Shown in pieces: positions 1-9,030 of a stretch of 30,909 nucleotides of DNA. The notes below the pieces were generated by a model. That model saw only the letters and a program-made list of their open reading frames with translations, was not told where the DNA came from and made no database searches. A program made the translations under genes and the position numbers. Position 1 is the stretch's first letter, and each line of letters starts with the position of its first letter. Origin of the DNA: Thermodesulfobacteriota bacterium (GTDB lineage Bacteria > Desulfobacterota > DSM-4660 > Desulfatiglandales > Desulfatiglandaceae); contig JANQDY010000004.1 in the NCBI GenBank assembly GCA_028278625.1, positions 1-30,909 on the forward strand, read 5' to 3'.

Positions 1-12
1 TCGTTTTCCCAT
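1..12 (-). CDS. Start of an unidentified gene leaving the left edge (partial)
   Basis: On the minus strand an ATG at 12-10 is followed by codons for Gly-Lys-Arg before the window ends. A good ribosome binding site, AAGGAG (plus-strand 19-24), sits 6 nt before the ATG. Only four codons are visible, so neither the product nor the reality of the frame can be judged. The call rests on start codon and ribosome binding site geometry alone. Confidence 0.4.
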
Positions 13-337
13 TTCACTCTCCTTCAACTTTGCTAGCGGAAAGTGTAGGGGAATTTATCTCAGATTCTGTCCGGTTTATTCTGCCCTATGCATTTAACAG
101 CATCAAGACAACCAGGTGTGGACAAACTCCCACAACGGTTAAACTCAACATAGAAAGTTGAAACTGGTACTTGATTGAGTGGTTTCTCGAGTGCGCGTGC
201 ATCTTCTGCCTTTGGCCTTCTATGAAAACCGGGGCTCAAAAGGAACAACAACGGCACTTCCGGAAGCCAAATACAGATCACCCCGTTGGATTGTCAACCA
301 TGAGACCAAACCCTTTTCATTTTTCACCCCCTTTTTG

Positions 338-374
338 AAAAGGCAGCATCTTCCTTAAAAGGATCCTGCCTTTT
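338..374. repeat. Inverted repeat, hairpin 1
   Basis: AAAAGGCAG (338-346) and CTGCCTTTT (366-374) form a perfect 9-bp stem. A nested TCCTT/AAGGA hairpin lies inside the loop. It is terminator-like, but it sits between two divergently oriented genes, so its role is unclear. Confidence 0.5.
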
Positions 375-375
375 C

Positions 376-405
376 CCTTTTTGAATCTTTTCAAAAAAGG
401 TTTTT
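376..405 (+). terminator. Possible intrinsic terminator, hairpin 2 plus T-run
   Basis: CCTTTTTGAA (376-385) pairs with TTCAAAAAAGG (390-400) with one extra A, and five T residues follow at 401-405. This is the shape of a Rho-independent terminator on the plus strand. No plus-strand gene lies upstream inside the window, so it may terminate an unseen small RNA or be a relic. Confidence 0.4.
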
Positions 406-552
406 CAAGGTGCAGGGAAGGATAGACAAGGGCAAGTGCTGGTAACCCTGGGCCCTGTTCATTGCCTTAGATTCGATTGAAGCCGCAAATCTCCCTGTTC
501 AAACCCGTGGGAATTTGATAGAGATGTTCTTTAATTGCGTTGAAGGTTTCCC

Positions 553-2391
553 ATGAAAAAAGTACCCCTCTATTTTTTCCTTTCAGTTCTGTTTTTTCTC
601 TCTTTTTCTTTCCCGGTGAAAGGAGAACCGGTTAAAAAGGTTCCCACGCCATACCTTCGGAACGATCCCGATGCCTATTGGGTTTCAACGGGCGGCAGCG
701 ACACCATTGGAGACGGGTCTTCCGAGAAACCGTGGGCCACCATCGGAAATGCCCTGTCGAATGTTCCGGACGGAAGCATCATCTATGTTGAACCGGGAAC
801 CTATGAGGGCCGGGTACGCCTCACGGGCCAGTTTGCCATAGGGGTGACGATTGTTTCCAGCACCCCCTATCAGGCCCGCCTGAGAAATGACAGTACGGTT
901 GTTACCTGCTTCTACGGAAAGGGGATCACCCTGGAAGGGTTTGACATCGCCCACTCGGGTCCGGGTGCCGGCGCATTGGTGATTCAGATTCAAGACCTCA
1001 TCGGCACCCCCGGAGGGGATGATTACGTCTCAAATATCACGTTGAAAAACAACGTTCTTCACGACAGCTACAACAACGACATCCTCAAAATCAATAACGG
1101 TGCCGGCAAAATCACGGTGACGGGCAATCTCTTTTACAATCAAACGGGCCAGGACGAACATATCGACGTCAACAGCGTCACGGAAGTGACCATAGAGGAC
1201 AATCTCTTTTTTAACGACTTTGCGGGGAGCGGACGAACCAACAACAATGACACCAGCAGCTTCATCGTCATAAAGGACAGCAACGGGAACGACGATACCA
1301 ATCTGGGGAGCAGGGACATCATTGTTCGACGAAACGTTTTTCTGAACTGGGAAGGGTCCAGCGGGAGCAATTTCCTTTTGGTGGGAGAGGATGGCAAACC
1401 GTACCATGAAGCCCAGGATGTGTTGGTGGAAAACAATCTGATGTTGGGAAATGCCCAAAATGTAATGCGAGCCCCCTTTGGGGTCAAAGGCGGAAAAAAC
1501 ATCACCTTCAGGAACAATACGGTGGCGGGTGACCTCCCTTCGCTGGCCTTTGCCATGCGGCTCAACACCGAAGGGGAGAATCCCCAAAACGAGAACATCT
1601 CCTTTTACAACAATATCTGGTCCGATCCCGCCGGAACCATGGGAGCGGAGAATGCCTCCAGGCCCAACGATTTCTCGGATACGCCCATAGGGGAGACCGA
1701 CTCTTTCAATCTGGACACGAACCTCTACTTTAACGGATCAAATCAAATACCGGTTGATGAAAACGAAACCGTCAACCACACGGACGACCCCAATGCGGTT
1801 TATGGGGATCCCCTCTTGGGTGAACAGACAGGGATCGTTCTACCACGGTGGATTCCCGCCGAAAGCCGTTTTGCGGACGGCTCCCTCACAATCCGGCAGT
1901 GTTTTACAGCTCTGGTTAATCTCCATGGGGCTTTGGGTGAAGAAAGCACCGCGGTGGATAGGGCAGATCCGAGCCATGCGCCAGCGGATGACATTTTGAA
2001 AAACCCCCGGCCTTCTGAAAGTGGTGCCCAGGATTCCTTGGCCAGTACCCGAAACGGCGAAAGGGCTCTCCCCGATGTGGGCGCATATGAGGTCCAGAGT
2101 GCGACGCCGCAGGTTTATGTGTCGCCAGACGGCTCTTGCGGAGGCCGAACCCCCTGCTATCAAACCATTTCAGAAGGGATGGGCCATCCAAACAGCACCT
2201 TGACCATCATGATCGCCCAGGGAGATTATGATGAGCAGCTCACATTGAGCGAAGAAAAGGAGATCACCCTAGCGGGCGGTTGGGACAATGATTTTGCATC
2301 TCAAACAGGGAATGCCACCTTTATCCACGATTTAGAAGTCACTAACGGTCTGGTTAAGATTCAAATGCTGACCATAAAACCCAAAAAATAA
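553..2391 (+). CDS. Exported right-handed beta-helix repeat protein
   Basis: This is a 612-residue protein of unknown specific function. Residues 1-24 form a signal peptide (MKK start, a Phe/Leu/Ser-rich core, cleavage likely after VKG). Residues about 40-90 carry the DUF1565-like opening of pectate-lyase-like beta-helices ([15 protein letters not shown], then a PWATIGNAL block and VEPGTYEG). Residues about 100-370 are a run of short beta-helix coils rich in N-ladders such as [10 protein letters not shown] and [12 protein letters not shown] second copy of the opening motif ([10 protein letters not shown], then YDEQLTL) begins near residue 523, so the chain seems to end with a shorter second module. 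No catalytic residues of a lyase could be assigned. The ATG is preceded by AAGG six bases upstream. The next gene follows in the same direction and is also exported. A cell-surface or secreted carbohydrate- or protein-binding role is inferred. Confidence 0.8.
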   Translation: MKKVPLYFFLSVLFFLSFSFPVKGEPVKKVPTPYLRNDPDAYWVSTGGSDTIGDGSSEKPWATIGNALSNVPDGSIIYVEPGTYEGRVRLTGQFAIGVTIVSSTPYQARLRNDSTVVTCFYGKGITLEGFDIAHSGPGAGALVIQIQDLIGTPGGDDYVSNITLKNNVLHDSYNNDILKINNGAGKITVTGNLFYNQTGQDEHIDVNSVTEVTIEDNLFFNDFAGSGRTNNNDTSSFIVIKDSNGNDDTNLGSRDIIVRRNVFLNWEGSSGSNFLLVGEDGKPYHEAQDVLVENNLMLGNAQNVMRAPFGVKGGKNITFRNNTVAGDLPSLAFAMRLNTEGENPQNENISFYNNIWSDPAGTMGAENASRPNDFSDTPIGETDSFNLDTNLYFNGSNQIPVDENETVNHTDDPNAVYGDPLLGEQTGIVLPRWIPAESRFADGSLTIRQCFTALVNLHGALGEESTAVDRADPSHAPADDILKNPRPSESGAQDSLASTRNGERALPDVGAYEVQSATPQVYVSPDGSCGGRTPCYQTISEGMGHPNSTLTIMIAQGDYDEQLTLSEEKEITLAGGWDNDFASQTGNATFIHDLEVTNGLVKIQMLTIKPKK

Positions 2392-2399
2392 TTCCCTAT

Positions 2400-2420
2400 G
2401 CCAATTGTGGATTGGCTTTT
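2400..2420 (+). terminator. Short hairpin with T-run after the beta-helix gene
   Basis: GCCAAT (2400-2405) pairs with ATTGGC (2411-2416) across a five-base loop and is followed by TTTT. It lies 8 nt after the stop codon of the upstream gene. The stem is only 6 bp, so termination would be weak or partial. Confidence 0.35.
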
Positions 2421-2461
2421 AGCAAAAGGAAAGCATCTGCCGAGATAAGTATGGAGGTAAT

Positions 2462-4237
2462 GTGAAAAGACGTGCAATTCTTCTGGTTGCGATCATCTTT
2501 CTTGCATGTACCCAGGGAAATGTCGGTTACGCCGGATGGGAGTGGCAGAACCCTCTGCCCCAGGGAAACATCTTAAATGACCTCTGGGGCGGTTCACATG
2601 GGAACCTTTTTGCCGTTGGGGAAAACGGCACCATTCTCCGTTACAAAGGCGGTACCTGGGGCATTATGAATACGGGAACGGACAATGCCCTGAAAGGTGT
2701 CTGGGGAAATTCGTCGGATGATGCCTTTGCCGTGGGAGAAAGCGGCACCATTCTCCATTATGATGGCAGCAGATGGACCGCCATGAAAAGCGGGACGGAC
2801 CTGGCCTTAAATGGTGTCTGGGGGTGTTCCGCAGCCGATGTCTTTGCCGTGGGCAACAATGGCACGATCATACGCTACAATGGACGCGATTGGGTGGAGA
2901 TGAAAAGTGGTACCCATGCGCATCTCAATGCCGTTTGGGGAAATTCCAGGAACAGCATTTTTGCGGTGGGGCGGCATACGATCCTCAGGTTCGACGGGAA
3001 CGGCTGGTCCCGTTCAGGCATCCAAGAACAGGCCGATTATAAGACCGTTTGGGGAAGTTCCGAAAATAACGTCTTTGTTGCAGGCTCCCATGCAGACAGA
3101 ATCCTCCATTATGACGGCAACAAATGGACACAAATGCCCAGTGGAACCAGCGACGGTTTTAACGCCATCGAAGACATTTGGGGGAATTCTTCAACCAGTG
3201 TCTTTGCCGTGACCCTCTGTGGGGAGACGCTGCACTATGACGGCATCAAATGGCGGAGGATGGATGACGTATCCATCAATCCCCTCCGGGGTGTCTGGTG
3301 CGGTTCGAAAACCGATGCATTTGCGGTAGGGGATTGGGGTTCGATCTTCAGGTACAACGGCAGCTCTTGGGATGAAATGAGCACCGGGACGGGCTATTTC
3401 GGTTTTTACGGCATATGGGGGGCCTCCAAAAGCGATGTGTTCACGGTGGGATCCTACGGCAGAATTCTCCATTACGACGGAAACCATTGGCGTGAGATGA
3501 AAAGCGGGACAAAAAGCGCTCTTGCAGACGTGTGGGGGAGTTCAAGGCATGATGTCTTTGCCGTGGGCGCACATGGCACGATTCTGCACTATGATGGCGC
3601 TGATTGGAAAGCCATGGAAAGCGGGACCACGAAGAGCATCACATCGGTTTGGGGCAGCGCTTCAAATGACGTTTTTGCCATATGCGCTCTCAACAGGATT
3701 CTGCACTATAACGGAACCACGTGGCGCACGATGCACACCCTTTCATCCGGCTATCTGCGCCATATATGGGGTTTTTCGGCGGATGATGTTTTTGCCGTGG
3801 GAAATGGGGGATTGATTTTGCATTATGACGGAACCAATTGGGACCAAATGACCAGCAACACCTCTTTAGACCTCTGGGGTTTGTGGGGCAGCGCGGAAAA
3901 CGATCTTTTTGCCGTGGGCTATGCCTGGTCCTCGGGGAATCCCATCAACCATACGATTCTGCACTGGGACGGCGAAACCTGGGATGAGATGGCGGGTGGA
4001 ACGGGTTTTGGTCTTAACGCCATTTGGTGGAGTTCAATGGGTCATGCCTTTGCCGTGGGCAATAATGGCACCATTTTAAGGTACGATGGCGACAATTGGC
4101 ATGCCATGAGGCGCATCACGTCCAATTGCCTGGAGAGCGTTTGGGGAACCTCCGCCGGCAATATCTTTGCCGTGGGAATCGGCGGCGGCACCATTTTGCA
4201 TTTCACTGAACCACCGGCCCCTTCGCTGCGTCGATAA
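2462..4237 (+). CDS. Exported protein of 14 tandem beta-propeller-like repeats
   Basis: This is a 591-residue protein. It starts with GTG and has a strong ribosome binding site (GGAGG, 4 nt upstream). A signal peptide covers about residues 1-24, with a possible lipobox-like LAC-T at LACTQG. The rest is a near-perfect tandem array of about 39-residue units with the pattern WGxSxxDVFAVGxxGTILHY, then DGxxWxxM and SGT. I count 14 units. Unit 4 is shortened, and unit 12 is lengthened by an insertion containing WSSGNPIN. The repeats resemble photosynthesis-system-II-assembly or sialidase-like propeller blades; 14 units would fit two seven-bladed propellers (inference). The C-terminus ends in TEPPAPSLRR with no anchor. 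Such arrays are typical of secreted surface proteins, and no enzymatic residue was recognised. Confidence 0.8.
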   Translation: MKRRAILLVAIIFLACTQGNVGYAGWEWQNPLPQGNILNDLWGGSHGNLFAVGENGTILRYKGGTWGIMNTGTDNALKGVWGNSSDDAFAVGESGTILHYDGSRWTAMKSGTDLALNGVWGCSAADVFAVGNNGTIIRYNGRDWVEMKSGTHAHLNAVWGNSRNSIFAVGRHTILRFDGNGWSRSGIQEQADYKTVWGSSENNVFVAGSHADRILHYDGNKWTQMPSGTSDGFNAIEDIWGNSSTSVFAVTLCGETLHYDGIKWRRMDDVSINPLRGVWCGSKTDAFAVGDWGSIFRYNGSSWDEMSTGTGYFGFYGIWGASKSDVFTVGSYGRILHYDGNHWREMKSGTKSALADVWGSSRHDVFAVGAHGTILHYDGADWKAMESGTTKSITSVWGSASNDVFAICALNRILHYNGTTWRTMHTLSSGYLRHIWGFSADDVFAVGNGGLILHYDGTNWDQMTSNTSLDLWGLWGSAENDLFAVGYAWSSGNPINHTILHWDGETWDEMAGGTGFGLNAIWWSSMGHAFAVGNNGTILRYDGDNWHAMRRITSNCLESVWGTSAGNIFAVGIGGGTILHFTEPPAPSLRR

Positions 4238-4245
4238 CCCTGCCT

Positions 4246-4331
4246 TTTCATGGGAAATACCCGTATCCCGGACACTCAAAAAGGACTTGACGCCATGGAA
4301 TCCGACAATTAAAATGGCAATTCCCATGAAA
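4246..4331. repeat. 11-bp perfect inverted repeat around a promoter
   Basis: TTTCATGGGAA (4246-4256) and TTCCCATGAAA (4321-4331) are perfect reverse complements separated by 64 bases. They bracket the sigma70-like promoter at 4287-4315. They could be operator half-sites or a stem in the intergenic transcript. Confidence 0.5.
4287..4315 (+). promoter_or_regulatory. Sigma70-like promoter for the DUF4143 ATPase gene
   Basis: TTGACG (4287-4292) and TAAAAT (4310-4315) are separated by exactly 17 bases. They lie about 60 nt upstream of the ATG at 4376. The match to consensus is good (5/6 and 5/6). Confidence 0.55.
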
Positions 4332-4375
4332 TATGCCGAAACAGCTGGCGTTTGGCAAAAATATAGAGGCAGGGC

Positions 4376-5515
4376 ATGTATATCAAGAGAGAACTGGACC
4401 TATCGAGAGTTCTATCCGCCAAGTCACATTTTCTGTTCGGTCCGCGTCAGACTGGAAAAACAACTTTAATCAAAGAAACCCTGGGCCAATACCGGTATTA
4501 CAATCTGCTGAAAACGGATTTGTATCTCAAATTGAGCCGAGAGCCCCAGCGGCTTCGGCAGGAAGTTACCGATGAAGACCGGATTGTCATCATCGACGAA
4601 ATTCAGAAGCTTCCCATCCTGTTGGATGAAGTCCATTATCTGATTGAAGAGACAGGATCCAGCTTTCTCCTCACAGGCTCCAGCGCACGAAAACTGAGAA
4701 ACAAAGGCGTTAACCTCCTGGGCGGACGGGCCAGAACCCGGCGGCTTCATCCCTTTATTGCAAGGGAACTAAAGGATCGGTTTCATCTTTTAAGAGCCCT
4801 TGATATAGGGCTCGTTCCCTCCATCTATTTTTCCGATGACCCGTATCAAGATCTGGAGGCATATGCAGGGAACTATCTGAAAGAAGAGATTGCCGCAGAA
4901 GCCATCGTCCGGAATGTCCCGGCATTTAGTCGATTTCTGACGATTGCGGGCATGTGTAATGGCAAAATCATTAATTACACCAACATTGCGAGCGATGCAC
5001 AGGTGCCAAGATCTACGGTGCAGGAGTATTTTCAGATTCTCCGGGATACCCTTGTCGGCGATGATCTGCCCGCATGGCGAAAATCCGCCAGGCGCAAACC
5101 GATGTCCACTGCCAAATTCTACTTCTTCGACATCGGTATCGCCCGGTACTTGCAGGGGCGCCGGGGACTGACTGAAAGATCTCCGGAATTCGGGGAAGCC
5201 TTTGAGGCCTACATCCACCATGAAATCAAGACCTATTGCCATTACAGAGGCGGTTGCGAACTGTGTTATTGGCGGTCAACTTCCGGATTTGAGGTCGATT
5301 TTATCATCAACGACAAAACCGGAATTGAAGTCAAGGGAAAAACCAACATCACTGAAAAGGATCTGAAAGGCCTGAAAGCCATCCGGGAAGAAGCCGTTTT
5401 GGGAGACTACGTGGTAGTGAGCCTGGAAGATACGGCCCGAAGGGATGGCCGGGGCATTACCATCTTGCCGTGGAGGGACTTTCTTGAGAACCTTTGGCAG
5501 GATGCATATATCTAG
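4376..5515 (+). CDS. AAA ATPase with DUF4143 domain
   Basis: This is a 379-residue protein of the widespread AAA-14 / DUF4143 family, which is common in bacteria and archaea and has no firmly established role. The Walker A motif is GPRQTGKT (residues 22-29), with Lys28. The Walker B motif is IVIIDEIQKLP (about 70-80). The sensor-1-like stretch FLLTGSSARKLR follows. The central part contains a winged-helix-like segment (NYTNIASDAQVPRSTVQEYF). The C-terminal DUF4143 part has the family marks FFDIGIARYLQGRRGL, YWRSTSGFEVDFI and IEVKGKTNI; the FEVDFI-x(n)-EVKGK pattern resembles a PD-(D/E)xK nuclease fold. Length is normal for the family. It has its own promoter and converges on tolB with a 9-base gap, so it is functionally unrelated to the tol operon. 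Confidence 0.88.
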   Translation: MYIKRELDLSRVLSAKSHFLFGPRQTGKTTLIKETLGQYRYYNLLKTDLYLKLSREPQRLRQEVTDEDRIVIIDEIQKLPILLDEVHYLIEETGSSFLLTGSSARKLRNKGVNLLGGRARTRRLHPFIARELKDRFHLLRALDIGLVPSIYFSDDPYQDLEAYAGNYLKEEIAAEAIVRNVPAFSRFLTIAGMCNGKIINYTNIASDAQVPRSTVQEYFQILRDTLVGDDLPAWRKSARRKPMSTAKFYFFDIGIARYLQGRRGLTERSPEFGEAFEAYIHHEIKTYCHYRGGCELCYWRSTSGFEVDFIINDKTGIEVKGKTNITEKDLKGLKAIREEAVLGDYVVVSLEDTARRDGRGITILPWRDFLENLWQDAYI

Positions 5516-5524
5516 GGCGAACGC

Positions 5525-6835
5525 CTATTCCGGTCCCCACGAGGGAGAGGTCTGCTTTCCCATCCCAAAGGTCACCTGCCGCTGGGTCTGTCCGTTGGCG
5601 TTCATGATGTAGATGTGGTAACGGCCGGTTCTGCTGGAGCTAAAAGCAATATACCTGCCGTCCGGTGACCAGCAGGGGTCCTCGTTATTCCCGGCATTGG
5701 CTGTGAGCTTCTTCTTGCCGCCGCCATCCGGATCCATGGTGAAAATGTCGAAATGCCCGTTGGTCTTGCCCACAAAAGCAATTCGATCGAGCTTTGACCA
5801 GGCGGGGGACGTATTATAGGTTCCTTCGTAAGTGAGGCGATCCACCCTTCCGCTGGCGATTTCCAGCAGATAGATCTGCGGTGAACCGGATCGGTTGGAG
5901 ACAAAGGCGATTTTCGAGCCGTCCGGAGAAAAGGCCGGAGACACATCAATCCCCCAGTGCTTCACGAGCTGCTTCAGGATCCTTCCCTGAAGGTCGATGG
6001 TGTAGATATCGGGATTCCCTTCATGGCTCATGGTCAGGGCCAGTTCTCTCCCATCCGGTGCCCAGCAGGCACCGATGTTCAGTCCCGATCGTCCCGACAA
6101 TCGCCTGAAGGATCCGGTCACCAGGTCCCGAAGGTAGAGCATGGGTCCGCCGTTCTTGTAGGAATTGTAAACGATTTTCTGACCGTCCGGCGACCATTTG
6201 GGAAGGAGGGCGATACTCTTGTCCTGTGTGATGGGCCTCACGTTGTAACCGTCGTAATCACAGACATAGATCTCCCGTTGTCCGGTAGCGGTTCCCACAA
6301 AAGCCAGCCGGGTCAGGAATATGCCCTTATGCCCGGTAAGCCGCTTAATGATTTCATTGGACAGGCGGTGCATGAGATGGCGGTACTCATCCAGCCGCCC
6401 CAGGGCCCGCTTGCCCAGAATTTGCCGCCCAAAGAAGACATCGAACAGTCTGATTTCCACCTCCAAACGGCTACCCACGCAGATGTATCCTCCCTTTAGC
6501 AAAAGCTCGGCGCCTATGACGGACCAGTCCTTGAAATTGATGTCCTTCCCCTTCATGGGACCATCTTTTCCTTCCAAAAAGGATGCTTTGTCCAAAGGAT
6601 TGAAATATCCGCTCAGATCGAGATCGTTTTTCACCACTTCGGGCAATTCACTGGATAACGCCAAGCGTGGACAGTCGCCTCCCAGATTCTTGAAATCAGG
6701 AATGGCAATATTGAATTTCGGTACGGAAGGGGCGTTGATATCGATGTAAATCCGCGCGGCCGCAATCCCTTCAAAGCAGAAAAGGACCAGGGCGCAGAGA
6801 AAAAGTAAGCCGCCAACAAAACCTCTCCGATTCAT
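5525..6835 (-). CDS. tolB: Tol-Pal system protein TolB
   Basis: This is a 436-residue periplasmic TolB, the beta-propeller partner of Pal in the Tol machine that maintains the outer membrane during division. A signal peptide covers residues 1-27. The N-terminal alpha/beta domain follows (FNIAIPDFKNLGG, then NDLDLSGYF, both TolB hallmarks). Five or six PD40/WD40-like blades come next, each with the signature xPxWSPDGxKIxFxS (LPKWSPDGQKIVY, SPAFSPDGSKIAF, DPCWSPDGRYIAF). It is the last gene of the tol operon, 45 nt after the TolA/TonB-like gene, and has a strong ribosome binding site (GGAGG before the ATG). In most genomes pal follows tolB. Here the next gene is the convergent DUF4143 ATPase, so pal must be elsewhere. 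Confidence 0.95.
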   Translation of the reverse strand: MNRRGFVGGLLFLCALVLFCFEGIAAARIYIDINAPSVPKFNIAIPDFKNLGGDCPRLALSSELPEVVKNDLDLSGYFNPLDKASFLEGKDGPMKGKDINFKDWSVIGAELLLKGGYICVGSRLEVEIRLFDVFFGRQILGKRALGRLDEYRHLMHRLSNEIIKRLTGHKGIFLTRLAFVGTATGQREIYVCDYDGYNVRPITQDKSIALLPKWSPDGQKIVYNSYKNGGPMLYLRDLVTGSFRRLSGRSGLNIGACWAPDGRELALTMSHEGNPDIYTIDLQGRILKQLVKHWGIDVSPAFSPDGSKIAFVSNRSGSPQIYLLEIASGRVDRLTYEGTYNTSPAWSKLDRIAFVGKTNGHFDIFTMDPDGGGKKKLTANAGNNEDPCWSPDGRYIAFSSSRTGRYHIYIMNANGQTQRQVTFGMGKQTSPSWGPE

Positions 6836-6880
6836 TTTTTACCTCCAACAGCGATCGTATTATGAGCATCCCGGGATGCT

Positions 6881-7735
6881 TCAGTGATCTTTCATTTCAC
6901 TTAAGTCAAACCTGATCTCCATCTCATCCTGACGTTTGTTATACCCCTCCGGAAAAGGGGGTAGCGGGTCCGATCGATCCACCGCCTTCATCACCGAGGC
7001 GTCATAGATGGTATTGCCTGAACGGTCAACAAACCAGGCCTTCTGTATGGCCCCGTCCTGACGCACCAAAAGGACCACCGTGGCCACCAGGTCTTTTCGT
7101 TGGGAAGGGCTTGTAAGAGCGACCGGATACTGCCAATTACTCTTGATTTTCTCTTCCACCTCCATCTGGTAGATGCGGATGGAGATTCCCGCGATGGGCG
7201 GGCCGCCGGAACCTGCGGTTTCCGCCTTTTCCACCCGGTTCTGAATGTTACTGATGGCCTTGTCCAGATGCTGATCGGTCTTTTTTGTCTTTTTCACATC
7301 CTTTTTGATCTTTGCCACTGCCTGATCGATGAGCTTTGAAGGGGAGACTTTCGGTTTTTTCGGCTTTGGCGGTTTTTTCACAACAGGCTTCTTTCTCTCC
7401 ACCGTCCTTTTCCCAATGACCACGGGCTTTTCCGGTTTCGGTGGCGTACTGATCCGCTTTGCCGGGACAGCCTTTGCCTCAGTCGATACCTTCTTTGTTT
7501 CACTCCTTGATGTAACGGCCCGGGGGCCTGCTTTCGGTTTGGCCGCGGGTAACGTGACCAGATTCACCTCGTAAACCGTTGGACCGCTGATCTTTCGTGT
7601 GGAAAAAGGATCAGGCGCAAAAAGGAGCAGGGACAAAATCCCAACATGAAGAAAAAGGGAGAGAATAATGACCCCGGTCCAACCGGGTTCCCCGGTCCGG
7701 TTCGGCATGGTTTTTACCCGCAAGCTTTCCATCAA
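6881..7735 (-). CDS. tolA: TolA / TonB-family energy transducer
   Basis: This is a 284-residue inner-membrane protein that should transmit proton-motive-force energy from TolQ-TolR to the periplasm. One transmembrane segment lies at about residues 21-40 (GVIILSLFLHVGILSLLLFA), after a short cytoplasmic tail with Trp19. The periplasmic spacer at about 65-140 is rich in Lys, Pro and Val (PKPEKPVV, KKPPKPKKPK), more like TonB than the Ala/Lys helix of E. coli TolA. The C-terminal TonB/TolA domain at about 190-284 shows YQMEVEEKIKSNWQYP and VVLLVRQDGAIQKAWFVDRSGN. Its position between tolR and tolB favours the TolA role. The start is 2 nt after the tolR stop, implying translational coupling. An alternative start is the second Met. 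Confidence 0.85.
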   Translation of the reverse strand: MMESLRVKTMPNRTGEPGWTGVIILSLFLHVGILSLLLFAPDPFSTRKISGPTVYEVNLVTLPAAKPKAGPRAVTSRSETKKVSTEAKAVPAKRISTPPKPEKPVVIGKRTVERKKPVVKKPPKPKKPKVSPSKLIDQAVAKIKKDVKKTKKTDQHLDKAISNIQNRVEKAETAGSGGPPIAGISIRIYQMEVEEKIKSNWQYPVALTSPSQRKDLVATVVLLVRQDGAIQKAWFVDRSGNTIYDASVMKAVDRSDPLPPFPEGYNKRQDEMEIRFDLSEMKDH

Positions 7736-7737
7736 GA

Positions 7738-8148
7738 TTATTCCACAGGTTCGGTAACCATTCCCAGCTTTTCGATGCCCGCCTTTTTTACGCTGGCAAT
7801 GACATTGATGACAAAACCATAGGGGAGATCTTTGTCCGCTCTCAACAGCACTTCCTTGTTCCTTCGGTTCTCGAAGATCTTTCGGATCTTCACTTCAAGA
7901 TTGTCCAGCGGAATCCGGTGGCTCTCCAGGAACACCTCCTGCTTCTTATTGACCGTCAACATGAGGGGTTCATCTGATGTTTTGATGTTTTTGGCTTCGG
8001 TCTTGGGCAGATTAACGTCAACCCCTTGGGTCATCATGGGGGCTGCCACCATGAAGATGATCAACAACACCAGCATGACATCCACGAGTGGCGTGACATT
8101 GATCTCCGACATCAATTGTCTGTTATTGCCGTTGGTATTGAATGCCAT
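7738..8148 (-). CDS. tolR: TolR / ExbD family proton-channel subunit
   Basis: This 136-residue protein has a single transmembrane helix at about residues 20-40, preceded by the family motif INVTPLVDVMLVLLIIFM. The essential membrane aspartate is Asp23, the same position as in E. coli TolR. The periplasmic domain (LPKTEAK to the end) is a normal ExbD/TolR domain with the pattern VLLRADKDLPYGFVINVI. With TolQ it forms the proton-driven stator that energises the TolA-like protein downstream. It lies 7 nt after tolQ and 2 nt before the transducer gene, so all are one transcript. Confidence 0.93.
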   Translation of the reverse strand: MAFNTNGNNRQLMSEINVTPLVDVMLVLLIIFMVAAPMMTQGVDVNLPKTEAKNIKTSDEPLMLTVNKKQEVFLESHRIPLDNLEVKIRKIFENRRNKEVLLRADKDLPYGFVINVIASVKKAGIEKLGMVTEPVE

Positions 8149-8155
8149 ATTGCGC

Positions 8156-8959
8156 TTAACCTTTCCTGGGGGGGGATTTCCTGAAAAACTGCCTGACCAC
8201 CATGCTTAGAAAATCGGTGGCAAAAATGTCCATTTCGGCACGCAGGCTCGCAACTCGCTGGGTGAAGTAGTTGAAAGCCACAACGGCGGGAATGGCTGCC
8301 GCAAGGCCCGCGGCTGTGGCAATGAGGGCCTCGGAAATACCGGGAGCAACCACGGCCAGATTCGCGGACCCTTTAAGGCCAATGCTTCTGAAGGACTCCA
8401 TGATACCCCAGACGGTTCCGAAAAGGCCAATAAACGGCGCCGTGTTGCCGGTGGTCGCCAGGAAACTGAGCGCCTTTTCCAGTCGTTTGTTCTGGTCGAT
8501 CTCGGCCTTGCGCAGGGCTCTTTCCAGGTTATCCATCAATGTTTGCTGGCTTCGCACGGGATACTCCGTCTGGCCGGCCCCGGTCCCGCCATCCGGAGAT
8601 GGGCCCTCTTGATAACCGCCCTGTATTTTTCGAAATCGCGTAAACTCAGCATACCCTGCACGAAAGAGCCGTGCCACGGGGCTCAGTTTCAGTGACTGGC
8701 TGGAATGGTATATCCTTTTGATGTCTCTTGATTCATAGAAAAGTTCCAGAAAATCGTCGGTTTCATCCCTGGCTTTTCTGAGCATTCTGAATTTCAGGAA
8801 AATGATGGCCCATGTGATAATTGAAAAGAGAAACAGGATCAACATCACGAACTTGACCATGGGCCCCGCATGAAGAATCATCTGAACAATGTCGCCGTTC
8901 AAAGCACTGTCTAAACTGATGCCTGCGGGAATGAGGCCGGCTATGGGAATACTTATCAT
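8156..8959 (-). CDS. tolQ: TolQ / ExbB family proton-channel subunit
   Basis: This 267-residue protein has three expected membrane helices: one at about residues 28-55 (FVMLILFLFSIITWAIIFL) and two in the C-terminal half around the conserved block TGNTAPFIGLFGTVWGIMESF and the following AAAIPAVVAFNYF. The ATG at 8959 was chosen because GAGGAG stands 5 nt before it. The frame is open 20 codons further upstream, but that extension has no ribosome binding site. The cytoplasmic loop holds a Gly/Pro-rich insert (GGYQEGPSPDGGTGAGQ) longer than in E. coli TolQ. It is the first gene of tolQ-tolR-tolA-tolB. The family also includes ExbB and MotA; context selects TolQ. Confidence 0.93.
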   Translation of the reverse strand: MISIPIAGLIPAGISLDSALNGDIVQMILHAGPMVKFVMLILFLFSIITWAIIFLKFRMLRKARDETDDFLELFYESRDIKRIYHSSQSLKLSPVARLFRAGYAEFTRFRKIQGGYQEGPSPDGGTGAGQTEYPVRSQQTLMDNLERALRKAEIDQNKRLEKALSFLATTGNTAPFIGLFGTVWGIMESFRSIGLKGSANLAVVAPGISEALIATAAGLAAAIPAVVAFNYFTQRVASLRAEMDIFATDFLSMVVRQFFRKSPPRKG

Positions 8960-9030
8960 TGGCTCTCCTCGTGGTTCAATTAGTGGGACCGGTGCGCTGA
9001 AGGCCGGTCCGGATTTCAATATGCCCTAGT

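Larger units (their letters stand above)
13..552. other. Intergenic region between divergent genes
   Basis: No convincing gene is seen in these 540 bases. A 73-codon open frame on the minus strand (281-60) resembles nothing I recognise. The recognisable content is the A/T-flanked hairpin cluster at 338-405. The region must also hold the promoter of the beta-helix gene at 553, but no clear -35/-10 pair could be identified. Confidence 0.5.

Noticed and set aside
60..281. 73-codon open frame on the minus strand near the left edge
   Set aside because: It has no recognisable similarity and no evident ribosome binding site, and it lies in a hairpin-rich intergenic region; probably chance.
1030..1587. 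185-codon open frame on the minus strand inside the beta-helix gene
   Set aside because: It is an antisense shadow of an ordinary exported protein gene with a signal peptide and clear repeats.
2462..4237. Tandem repeats considered as a CRISPR or DNA satellite
   Set aside because: The period follows codons (about 117 bases), the frame is open throughout and variation is at protein level; it is a repeat protein.
5957..6499. 180-codon plus-strand frame opposite tolB
   Set aside because: It is antisense to a clearly conserved tolB and has no features of its own.
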